Positions 18,379-27,100 of a stretch of 64,000 bases of DNA are shown in pieces. Numbering within the stretch: the first letter of the stretch is position 1; every line of letters begins with the position of its first letter. The notes under the pieces are model-generated. The model did no database searches, was not told where the DNA came from, and was given only the letters and a program-made list of their open reading frames with translations. The translations under genes were made by a program, and so were the position numbers. Origin of the DNA: Gemmataceae bacterium (GTDB lineage Bacteria; Planctomycetota; Planctomycetia; Gemmatales; Gemmataceae); contig JANWVV010000001.1 of NCBI GenBank assembly GCA_025055795.1, positions 62,001-126,000 of the forward strand, given 5' to 3'.

Positions 18379-20336
18379 GTCATGAACCGACCCGAGCGGT
18401 AGCCACGGAGCAGGGGGGGCCGGCCTGCGGCATCGACGCCAAGCTGACCATGCCAGAGGCCCAGGCCCGTTCCCCCTGGCAACGCTGGCGCGACTTTTGG
18501 TTCTGCCCGGCGGATCCCACCACGCTGGCCTTCATCCGCATCAGCACCGGCCTGCTGGTGCTGTACATTCACCTGACCTACAGTCTGGACCTGCAGGCCT
18601 TTTTCGGCGAACATGGCTGGTATGCCGCCCGCTTCATCAACCGGGAGCGGCACGAATCGCCGATGATGATTACCCCCTGGCTGGACCGGTGGGAAGACGC
18701 ACCGGAAGGTTGGGCCCAGCTTTCGGATTTCCCGCACCGTCGGGCCGCCCTGATGCGCTTTTTGCGTTCACTGCCCCAGAGTACGGCCGAGCGACAGCGT
18801 GACCTGGCTTATCTGCAATGGGTCGTCTCTCTACGGAATCCGGCTGACGTCCTGACCGCGCTCAACTATGTCCAGATGATCCCAACCGAACGCGAACTGG
18901 AGCGGTACCTGACCGCCTTGCAGGGTGGCCGGGTCGAGCTGAGTAGCGACGAGAAGGTCATCGGCAAGCTGCCGGCCAGTTTTGGCCAGCAGTACGAACC
19001 ACCCCCTGTTTTGGCGACTTTGTCGTTGGAGGAGCGTCGGCAACGGGCCCAGGAGATCCGTCACTTCTGGCTGGCGTTGGCCCGCGTTCCCTGGCTGGAT
19101 CCCAAACAAGAACGCACCTACGTCATCAATCATTTCATGGAAGCCAGTCCGGCTGTCCGCCAGGCACTTGTCGAATTCATGCGGACCTTGCCGGAAGATC
19201 CCCAGCAGCGTAACGCCTTGCTGGAGTACCTGGAATACTGGAACGTGGATCCTCGCAAGGCCTACTCCAAGGGGCACTACATCTTTTCCATGTGGTTCCA
19301 CGTCACCGATCCGACGGCCATGGCTTGGATCCATGCCGGAGTGCTGCTGCTGATCGTTCTATTCACTGTCGGTTTGTTTACCCGGGTAACTTCCGTGCTG
19401 GTCTGGCTGGCCACGGTCAGTTACATTCACCGCACGCAGCAGATTCTGTTCGGCATGGATACCATGATGAACATTCTGCTGTTTTATCTGATGATCGGGA
19501 ACTGCGGAGCGGCTTTGTCGTTGGACCGTCTGATCGCTCGGTATCGGGCGACACGGGCGGCGTTGCAACGAGGCGGCCTGGATGCCGCCACCCGAGCGTT
19601 CCTGGCTTATCCGCCCCCTTCCGTTGCGGCTGGCTTTGCCCAACGCCTGATTCAGGTGCATTTCTGCTTCATCTATGTGGCCGCTGGGTTATCCAAACTT
19701 AAAGGAGGCATGTGGTGGCACGGCCAGGCCTTCTGGGAAGTGCTGGTCAATCCGGAATTCACACTGCTCCACTATAGCTGGTACGAAAACACCGTCCGTT
19801 GGTTGGCTTCCTTCAAACCCGTTTATCATTTCATGCTGGCTTTGGCGGTCTGGTTCACGCTGTTTGTTGAAATCGCCGGCCCCTTTTTCCTGTGGACCCG
19901 CCTACGCTGGCTGATCATCCTGCTGGCCAGTCTCATGCATGCCTTGATCGCTGTGCTGATGGGGCTGAACCTGTTCGAATTGCTGATGATCGTCATGCTG
20001 CTCGCCTTTCTACCCGATGGGGTAATAGCCGATCGCTTCCGGGGAGGTCCGGACCTGCCCCGCTTCCGCTGGTGCTATAATCCGCAGGATGATGCCCAAT
20101 GTCGGGCGTCCGCCCTCATTGCCGCCGTGGACGTGGACAATCAGGTCCGTCTGCACCCCGTGACCGGCCGCCAGGAGACGCCATACCTGATGCGACCGGA
20201 TGGCCAGGTTCTCCGTCAGGGTGAAGCGGTGCAAGCCCTAGCCAGCTCTCTGCGATTGTCGCCGCTGTTACTCCCTTTGAGCTGGCTGCCCGGACTACGC
20301 GGCTGGCTGATCCACCGCCTGTTCCCCGTTAGCTAA
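18375..20336 (+). CDS. HTTM-domain membrane protein (vitamin K-dependent gamma-carboxylase-like)
   Basis: A 653-residue integral membrane protein. It begins with PWQRWRDFWFCPADPTTLAF and STGLLVLYIHLTYSLDL, the usual opening of bacterial HTTM proteins. After an unusual soluble insertion of about 200 residues (roughly 95-290), the membrane core continues with HRTQQILFGMDTMMNILLFY and GAALSLDR, then VHFCFIYVAAGLSKLKGGMW, the stretch most typical of the family. The human relative carboxylates glutamate using vitamin K; bacterial members have no settled function, and the catalytic lysine cannot be assigned by eye. The gene overlaps its upstream partner by four bases. The large soluble insertion may be a planctomycete variation of the fold. 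Confidence 0.87.
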   Translation: MSHEPTRAVATEQGGPACGIDAKLTMPEAQARSPWQRWRDFWFCPADPTTLAFIRISTGLLVLYIHLTYSLDLQAFFGEHGWYAARFINRERHESPMMITPWLDRWEDAPEGWAQLSDFPHRRAALMRFLRSLPQSTAERQRDLAYLQWVVSLRNPADVLTALNYVQMIPTERELERYLTALQGGRVELSSDEKVIGKLPASFGQQYEPPPVLATLSLEERRQRAQEIRHFWLALARVPWLDPKQERTYVINHFMEASPAVRQALVEFMRTLPEDPQQRNALLEYLEYWNVDPRKAYSKGHYIFSMWFHVTDPTAMAWIHAGVLLLIVLFTVGLFTRVTSVLVWLATVSYIHRTQQILFGMDTMMNILLFYLMIGNCGAALSLDRLIARYRATRAALQRGGLDAATRAFLAYPPPSVAAGFAQRLIQVHFCFIYVAAGLSKLKGGMWWHGQAFWEVLVNPEFTLLHYSWYENTVRWLASFKPVYHFMLALAVWFTLFVEIAGPFFLWTRLRWLIILLASLMHALIAVLMGLNLFELLMIVMLLAFLPDGVIADRFRGGPDLPRFRWCYNPQDDAQCRASALIAAVDVDNQVRLHPVTGRQETPYLMRPDGQVLRQGEAVQALASSLRLSPLLLPLSWLPGLRGWLIHRLFPVS

Positions 20337-20707
20337 GGCACTCCCTTCTGCCTGTTTCAGTGCGTGAATTGTTTATTTGTCGTTCGCCTCGGCTTGTCGT
20401 GTCATTCGTCCCTGGCGTGGGCAGCCAGGTACGTCCGTGTCGTAGCCTGTTTCGGCGACCTCTCTCGTTGGAGCAGCAGAACAGCATAGTATGAACACCG
20501 GCCTGGCGTGATGTCCTGGCTTTGCACCAACGCAGGGACATTCGCATTAGGGTCGTGATGAACCTGCTAAGGCGACTATAAGGATGACGGATTCAGGGGG
20601 AAAGGCTCAAGCGATTGCAGGGGCATGGTCGATGAGTCGACGGGAAGGGATTATCGCTGGTGGGGAGGAACCAGCGGGCATGCGACAAGGGCCAAGGAGG
20701 CGCCGGC
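20337..20707. other. Intergenic region after the HTTM gene
   Basis: About 370 bp. A short open frame from 20584 overlaps the next gene in another frame and has no supporting features. No clear terminator hairpin follows the HTTM stop codon. Confidence 0.5.
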
Positions 20708-22369
20708 GTGCGACGACCTCTGCTGCTGGTGACCATGCTCGGGGCTGCCGCTGTGGCAGCGTGGTCCGCCAGCCGCGCCCAGGAGGAAGGACTGCCCGCC
20801 TATTACTGGCCCCACCGCACGGTGGGCATTCCCGTCAATGTTGAGCAACTCCAACGTCTGCCCCAACCTCCTACACAGTTGCAACTGTACTATGCGGTAC
20901 AACGGGGAACCTTCCAGAAAGGTCCCCGGCTCCCAGTCACTCACCTGCAGGCCCTCGATGGCGGTAAACGCGGCTTTTTGTTTACTGCCGAGCGCGACGG
21001 CGACTATGAATTCACCGTTCAGTTTGTCTATGCTGATGGCTCCGTCAGTCCGCGGTTGGAGGAACTGGCCCCGCAGCAGCGGATCATAATCGACACGACG
21101 CCACCGTTGGTGCGGCTGGTGGCCATCGGCACAGGAGTGGAGTGGCAGGTCAGCGACGAACATCTGGACCCCCGTGGCGTGCAACTGCAATGCCGCTGGC
21201 CGGGCACGCGAGACTGGACGACGGTTACCGACCGGGCCTTCCGGCCCACCGATCGTTACCAGTGGCAGTTGCCGGCGGGCAAAACGCTGGAAGTACGTGT
21301 TGTGGCTCGGGATCGGGCAGGCAACACAGGCGTATCGCCGATTGTGCGGGTGCCCGCCGAAGGGGCGGCAACGGCCGGCCTGCCGCGTCCCGGTGCACCA
21401 CCCGATTGGCTTAGTGGTGGCCGGACTTTACCCGCTCCCCGCATCGACTATGTCAATACACTCAAATTCGACGTCGAATTCACGATCCAGCGGATGGGGC
21501 CCTCTGGCGTCAAGGCCGCCCACTTGTTTGTGCTCAAAAACACCGGCGGCTGGGAATTCGCTAAAAAGGTGGACGTCCATCTCCGTCCCGGCGAGAAAGA
21601 ACCGGTGCTGACTATTCCCTACGAAGCCCCTGGCGAGGGGACCTACGGCTTTTACATCATCCCCGAAAGCGGTGCGGGTAAACGAGCGGACGACCCGCAG
21701 GCCGACGACCCGCCTATGCTCTACGTCGTGGTGGACACTACCCCTCCTTACCTCAAGATCACCGGCGTACAGGTCCGTCCCGGCAGCCGCGGACCACAGG
21801 TAGAAATCACCTGGGAGTGCGCCGATCCCAACCTGATGCCTCAGCCGGTCAGTCTGGAGTGGTCGCTGGACCGCTCCGCCAGCCGCTGGAACGAAATCAA
21901 ATATCGCCTGGATAACCTGCCCAATAGCAGCGTAGGTCGCTATGTGTGGGAGGTGCCGGACCAGCAACTGTGGAAGTTCTGGATCCGGGCCCGGGCCGTC
22001 GACAAAGCGGCCAACACCACCGAGTTTGTCTGGCCGCAGGAAGTGATTGTGGATCTGGAAAAACCGTCAGCTACCATCAACAAGGTCCGTAGTAGCCGCC
22101 CAGGGGGAGCGACCGGTCCTGATACGCCGCCGCCAACTTTGCCACAGTCGCCGAGCGAGGAACCGCCCCCGGGGGCACGTCCCACATCCGTTCCGCCCAC
22201 TTCCTCCACTCTGCCAGCGACTCCTGGCGTATCCGGATCGTCTGCGATTCCCTCTGTTCCGCCCAAAGGGACGCAAATGCTGCCACTACCACCGGCTCAG
22301 CCGGCCCCCGATGCACCGGCCGTAGCACCCCCGCTCCCGCCCAACACCTCTACGCCGGGCTCATCCTGA
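20708..22369 (+). CDS. Secreted Ig-like domain protein, paralogue of the 35419 gene
   Basis: A 553-residue exported protein. The GTG at 20708 is taken as the start because AGGAGG lies seven bases before it and the product then begins with a signal peptide (RRPLLLVTMLGAAAVAAWSA). A longer frame opening at 20660 lacks these features. Three beta-sandwich-like units can be traced. The first ends in RIIIDTTPPLVRLV, the second in EVRVVARDRAGNTG, and later ones contain YVVVDTTPPYLKITG and RARAVDKAANTTEF. The DTTPP and AxDxAGN motifs are typical of bacterial Ig-like repeats. The C-terminal 80 residues are proline/serine-rich and probably disordered. The order of units matches the gene at 35419. It is likely a surface or periplasmic structural protein; no enzyme motif is seen. 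Confidence 0.85.
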   Translation: MRRPLLLVTMLGAAAVAAWSASRAQEEGLPAYYWPHRTVGIPVNVEQLQRLPQPPTQLQLYYAVQRGTFQKGPRLPVTHLQALDGGKRGFLFTAERDGDYEFTVQFVYADGSVSPRLEELAPQQRIIIDTTPPLVRLVAIGTGVEWQVSDEHLDPRGVQLQCRWPGTRDWTTVTDRAFRPTDRYQWQLPAGKTLEVRVVARDRAGNTGVSPIVRVPAEGAATAGLPRPGAPPDWLSGGRTLPAPRIDYVNTLKFDVEFTIQRMGPSGVKAAHLFVLKNTGGWEFAKKVDVHLRPGEKEPVLTIPYEAPGEGTYGFYIIPESGAGKRADDPQADDPPMLYVVVDTTPPYLKITGVQVRPGSRGPQVEITWECADPNLMPQPVSLEWSLDRSASRWNEIKYRLDNLPNSSVGRYVWEVPDQQLWKFWIRARAVDKAANTTEFVWPQEVIVDLEKPSATINKVRSSRPGGATGPDTPPPTLPQSPSEEPPPGARPTSVPPTSSTLPATPGVSGSSAIPSVPPKGTQMLPLPPAQPAPDAPAVAPPLPPNTSTPGSS

Positions 22370-22747
22370 AAACCAGTTGCTACTCCTTTTAGTTAGTGTG
22401 CATAAACTTGTACTCCTGTATTACTCTGACTCGTTTAACACAACTCATACTTTCTTTAGCCCTTACATTACCATACTTCATCAAAATAGATGATTCTTTC
22501 AATTGAGTATTGTCTGTTCGTTCAGAAGTGTCTCTGATACCGCCGAACGAGGGTGGTATGCTGCTTGGGCCGGATTGTTCAAAAAATGAACTGCAGATCA
22601 TCATGAGAAACAGTGTCAAGTACAACCAAAAATTGGTTTGATCTGTTGGCTGATGCGGCAAAGATTTCGAAGGCGGTGGTGAACCCTTTGTCCGCCTGAC
22701 CCCCTCTAACTGGGCGAACGACGCTATCCGGACGAGGAGAGGAAAAG
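22370..22747. other. AT-richer intergenic region upstream of hsp20
   Basis: About 380 bp of clearly lower GC than its flanks. It holds the inverted repeat at 22537-22559 and a short one, GTTCA/TGAAC with five A between, at 22577-22591. No CIRCE element (TTAGCACTC inverted repeat) is present. Confidence 0.55.
22537..22559 (+). promoter_or_regulatory. Inverted repeat upstream of hsp20
   Basis: ATACCGCC (22537-22544) can pair with GGTGGTAT (22552-22559) over eight pairs, one of them G-T, closing a seven-base loop. It lies about 190 bp before the first hsp20 start. It could be an operator or an RNA structure in a long leader. Its sequence does not match CIRCE or HAIR elements as I know them. Confidence 0.35.
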
Positions 22748-23263
22748 ATGAGCGGCAACAGACAATCTCGTCCCGGCGGTCGTAGGTTGCGAAAGGTATC
22801 AGGATTAGTTCAGGAGAAACTACCCATGGTATTGACCCGACGTCATCCGTTTGACTTGTTGTGGGAGGAATTCAATCAGGTTCAGGACGAGTTTGCCCGG
22901 TTGTTCAATCGGGCGGCCAGTTGGGCAGCCACGGCAGCTAGCGGTCTGGCATTGTCGGTGTGGGAAGATGACAACGCCGTGTATGCCGAGGCCGATCTGC
23001 CGGGGGTAGACGTGAGCAAGCTGGAGGTGACAGTGACGGAAGGGAACCGTCTGACGATTCAAGGGGAGCGGCCGGCACCCCAGATCGAAGGAGCCAGCTG
23101 GCTCCGTCAGGAGCGCCCCTTTGGTAAATTCTACCGCGAGGTGGTGCTGCCCGCCTTGGTCGATCCCGACAAGGTGGAAGCCAAATACGAATTCGGCGTC
23201 CTGCGCCTGACACTACCCAAGCACGAAGCCGCTAAGCCCCGCAAGATCGCTGTCCAGGGTTGA
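22748..23263 (+). CDS. Hsp20/alpha-crystallin small heat-shock protein (first copy)
   Basis: A small ATP-independent chaperone that holds unfolding proteins. The alpha-crystallin domain runs from about residue 68 (LSVWEDDNAVYAEADLPGVD) to the end, with RPFGKFYREVVLP and the signature GVLRLTLPK before the C-terminal KIAV, which corresponds to the I-x-I/V anchoring motif. The ATG at 22748 has a strong GAGGAGAGG site and gives 171 residues. An ATG at 22826 with AGGAG upstream gives the more usual 145 residues starting VLTRRHPFD. The first is kept here, but the second may be the true start, because residues 1-26 are basic and not family-like. A second Hsp20 gene follows 264 bp downstream. Confidence 0.93.
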   Translation: MSGNRQSRPGGRRLRKVSGLVQEKLPMVLTRRHPFDLLWEEFNQVQDEFARLFNRAASWAATAASGLALSVWEDDNAVYAEADLPGVDVSKLEVTVTEGNRLTIQGERPAPQIEGASWLRQERPFGKFYREVVLPALVDPDKVEAKYEFGVLRLTLPKHEAAKPRKIAVQG

Positions 23264-23486
23264 TTCCTATCGCTCTAGACTTAGATGCTATAAAACGTTC
23301 AAATTTATAATCGAACAATAGACTCCAATATCCGAAGCCGCAGGGCTACAAGAGCGATAGCTTCCGTTGAACACGCTTAACACTACTGATTGATCCAAAT
23401 GAATCCAAAAATTGATGGCATCGGTGTACGAAAATGGTGTACATGTGCCATCAGGCACGGATTGGTTATCTGACATTATTTTGAAT

Positions 23487-23512
23487 CTTGATATTAAAAC
23501 TTGATATTAAAA
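23487..23512 (+). repeat. 13-bp tandem repeat next to the second hsp20 ribosome-binding site
   Basis: CTTGATATTAAAA occurs twice in a row, at 23487-23499 and 23500-23512. The second copy ends three bases before GGAGGG (23516-23521), the ribosome-binding site. The AT-rich repeat lies in a leader or promoter position. A nearby small hairpin GTGCC-ATCA-GGCAC lies at about 23445-23458. Confidence 0.7.
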
Positions 23513-23527
23513 AAAGGAGGGTTTTCT

Positions 23528-23890
23528 ATGTCGAACCTGGTACCTCAGCCGACAGCGACTTCACCGGCGGTGCCCACTCCTGAGCGAAGCATTACGCTGG
23601 TACCGCGGATCGACATCCTGGAAACGGAAAATGAGTATCTAGTACTGGCCGACATGCCCGGCGTAGCGCCACAGGACGTGGACATTCGCTTTGACAAAGG
23701 GGAAGTGACCGTGGTGGGTCGGCGACCGGCCAGCCGCACCTATGAGGCCAGTTCGTACCAGCGTAGTTTCCGCGTCGATGATACTGTGGCCGCCGACAAG
23801 ATTACCGCAGAGCTGAAGGCCGGTGTACTGACCATCCATCTGCCGAAGGTCGAGGCGGTCAAGCCACGGCGGATCACCGTCACTGGTTGA
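23528..23890 (+). CDS. Hsp20/alpha-crystallin small heat-shock protein (second copy)
   Basis: A 120-residue, short member of the family. The ATG at 23528 follows GGAGGG at a spacing of six; the frame upstream to 23501 is discarded. The domain runs from LVPRIDILETENEYLVLADM through ADMPGVAPQDVDIRF to the signature GVLTIHLPK and a terminal RITVTG, the I-x-V anchor. The N-terminal arm before the domain is very short, about 35 residues of proline and threonine, unlike the first copy's helical arm. This predicts different oligomer sizes or substrates for the two proteins. The AT-rich leader with a tandem repeat suggests its own promoter or leader control. Confidence 0.93.
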   Translation: MSNLVPQPTATSPAVPTPERSITLVPRIDILETENEYLVLADMPGVAPQDVDIRFDKGEVTVVGRRPASRTYEASSYQRSFRVDDTVAADKITAELKAGVLTIHLPKVEAVKPRRITVTG

Positions 23891-24163
23891 GCCTGCAGCA
23901 AAGCGCGGCTTCTGAAAGGTTCCAAACCGACCAGGCTGGTGGCCTTGGCGACGATAGGTCTCCAGCCAAGCCGCCTCTGTAGCTTCTGCATGGGAGGGAA
24001 AGGCTCCGGGTCGTGTGCCGTACCAGCTGACGACCTGGGGCTTTTTTTGTGTCTGGGAGCCGAAGCAGAGGGAGTAGGCGAACAGTCCGAGTGGCTTGAC
24101 CGTAGCAGCAGCAGCGTCTAGCGTGAAAAGGGATAGCAGGGCGTCGCCGAATGAGGGCAAGCC

Positions 24164-27100
24164 GTGAAGCGGACAGCTACGTCGCCGTCGGAGCCACAGC
24201 CACCACCCCCACCTTCCACCATTCCAGAGACACCAGGTAGTGGTGGTCAGGCCGAAGGACCCGCCTGGGCCGCTCCCGGCCAGCCCGTCCGCGCTTTGAG
24301 CTGGCCGGGCTGGTTCACCACCATGGACGGCGTTCTGGCTGCCCTGGCTATTGCCCTGGTGTTTCTGCTGGCCTCGTTTACAGCGCGTAACTCGGACTTG
24401 TGGTTGCATCTGGCCGCTGGACAGAGGTTGCTACGAGGAGAATATTTTCCCGGCGGTCCAGACCCGTTCAGTTATGCCGCAGCGGATCGGGTTTGGGTAC
24501 ACCACAGTCTACTTTTTGACCTGCTGGCCTACCTGGCCTATCAGGCCCATGCCTACGGCCTGGTGTTGTTCAAGGCGGTGGTGGTGACGCTGGCCTTTGG
24601 CATGTTACTGCTGGCTCGTCGCCGAGGTCAGGCCCTGTGGCCGTGGACTGTGGTGCTAGCGGTGGCGTCCCTGGCTGCGGCCCCCCAGTTCCTGGTGCGG
24701 TCGTCCGTTGCCTCCCTGTTTTTTCTTAGTCTGACCTTGCTGTGGCTATGGTACGGGCACACGGTCTCCCCCCACTCCTGGCGTTGGCCGCTTGTGCTCG
24801 CTGGGTTGTTCTGGCTATGGGCCTTGAGCGACCAGTGGTTTTTCCTGGGGCCGCTGGTGGTGGCGCTGGCCTGGATCGGTGAAGCTGCCCAGCGTTATCT
24901 TGTGGGCAGGCCGGTAGCGGCTGCCCCGAAGGTGGCTGATAACGCGGCAAATGCAGCCACACCGGTTCCACCACCCGCGGGCGGACCATTTTCTGCTAGA
25001 CTGAGCCTGGGGAGCGGAGCCTCTTCTTCTGGACCAGAAGCATCCGGATCTCCTCCTCAGGAAGTCGGTGGATTCCCCTCGTTACGCGCATTAAGCTGGG
25101 GCCTGATTCTGGGCTTGCTGGCCTGCACGCTGACACCGTTTCATGTGCGTATCTGGGAACTGCCCGTGGAATTGACCGGCCTGGCCGTTCAAGATCCCCG
25201 ATTAGACCAGTTATTTCTCAGTCCACTGAGCCGGGCTTTTTACTCCAGTTCTTCGTTTGGTCGCAACCTTAATGGTTTGGCCTATGCGCTGCTTTTGGGG
25301 ATGGGGGGCGTGCTATTTGCCTTCGGAGCAGGTCAGTTGCGTCTAGCCCATCTGACGATCTGGTTGGGACTAGCGGGGCTGAGCCTGTGGTCGATTTACG
25401 CTATTCCCTTTTTCGCCCTGGCCGCGGTGCCATTATTGGCCGTGCAGTTGAATCAGTTATCGGCGGCGGTGCGTCTGCGGAGCTGGCAGGACGTTGGCTC
25501 ACGTCTAATCTTACTGAGTTCGGCGGCGGGACGATGGTTGAGTTTTGTGTTGATGCTGGTGGGCTTGGTGTGTGCATGGCCGGGCTGGTTGCATCCAACC
25601 CCCGGACATCCATCGGGGCGTCGGCAGGTCGATTGGTCGGTTGAGCCGGATCCCGCTCTGGTCCGAGCGGCCGAACAACTGCACCGCTGGCGTACGGAGG
25701 GGTACTTACCCCCAGAGGCCCGCGGCTTCCTCGTTTCACTGGAACTAGCCAACTACTGTGCCTGGTTTGCTCCCAGCGAAAAGGTGTTTGTCAACAGCCG
25801 CTATACCCACCACAAAAGGGAGCTAGCTGTACTGGCAGGAGTTCGCGGTGCGTTAGGCATGCATCTCCGGGGTGAATTGCCCGGCAACGACGAACTGCAG
25901 CGGCAACTGGCCCCCTGGAACGTGGACTACCTGGGCGTACATTTCACCGTGGTGGAATCGCGGCGTCAGCCGGAACTGACCGCTCTGGTGCAGCAATTAC
26001 TGTGGCAGGATGAGGAACACTTCAGCTTATGGTATCTGGACGGTCGGACAACCATCGGGGGCTGGCGGGCGCGCCCGGGAGCCGAGCAGCCCAGTTTCCA
26101 CCGCTTGCGTCTGGACGTGGTGGCAGAAGCATTCGGGCCAGCCGTCCCCCGCTTAACACCACCGCTAGTCAGTGCGGTGGTTCCGCTTTCCGGTCCTGAG
26201 GCGGACTTCATTCTTCGGCCCCGCTGGCCCTCCCCCGCCATCGACGAGGCCTTTGCCTGGGCCCAGTACAGCCGCCTGCTGGAGGAACGGCATCAACGGC
26301 AGTTGCTGGCTATCCAACTGACCTTGCGAGCGATCGACCAGATACTGGGCGGCAGTGGCCTGCTGCTGGCCATGACGCCGACCATGCCCGCCGGTGCGGA
26401 CCAATTGGCCGTGCCGTTTCTGGCGTTGCGCGCAGCGCGTCGAGCCCAGGCCGACGACCCGAACGATCCGGACGTGTATGCCGCTCTGGCCGAAGCCCTG
26501 GCGTTGCCGCGATTGCCCTTGTCGGCCGACGAACGCGCCGTGGCCCGGGCCACCGCCTTGCGTCAATGCCTGAGTCGCTTGCCTCCGCCAGACCAGTTTA
26601 CCTTCGGTACCTTGCACGCTCATCCGACCCGTATCGCGGCCCAATTGGCCACTGTTTATTTGGGGGAGCGGCAGCCCAATGGCGTATTCACCGGGATGCC
26701 CATCAATCTACCGGCCTTTCATCTGCTGCGGCGCCTGGGCGCGACAGGTGCGGCTGTAGTCCGCGGCGGTCAGGTCGTCGAGCGGACCCGGACCATCACC
26801 CTGCTGCCGCTGGACATTGCCCGCGACATGCTGCGTCTGGCCAAGGAGTACCTGGACGCCGACCCCCGTGCCTTCGGTGAGCAGACCCCCAAGGTCGCTG
26901 AAGAGTTACGCAATTTTCTCAAGCAGGTCGATGACGACGTGCAACGGCTGGAAAATCTCTACGAGCGGGAAAAGTTGCGTTTACCAAGCGGAACGCAAGG
27001 GTTGGTAGCCCAGTTGGGTTTTGCCCTGCGTCACAACCTGATCGGCGAGGCCCTCCGGTTGCTGGAAGACGAACAACTGATGGGGGCCGAGGAGTTGAAG

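Noticed and set aside
20584-20844. 86-codon frame before the Ig-like gene
   Set aside because: It overlaps the signal-peptide-coding frame at 20708, which has a perfect AGGAGG site; its own sequence is arginine-rich shadow.
24229-24257. Sequence resembling the GGTCAGG...GAAGG core of bacterial 4.5S RNA
   Set aside because: It lies inside the coding start of the giant membrane protein and lacks the pairing arms of SRP RNA.
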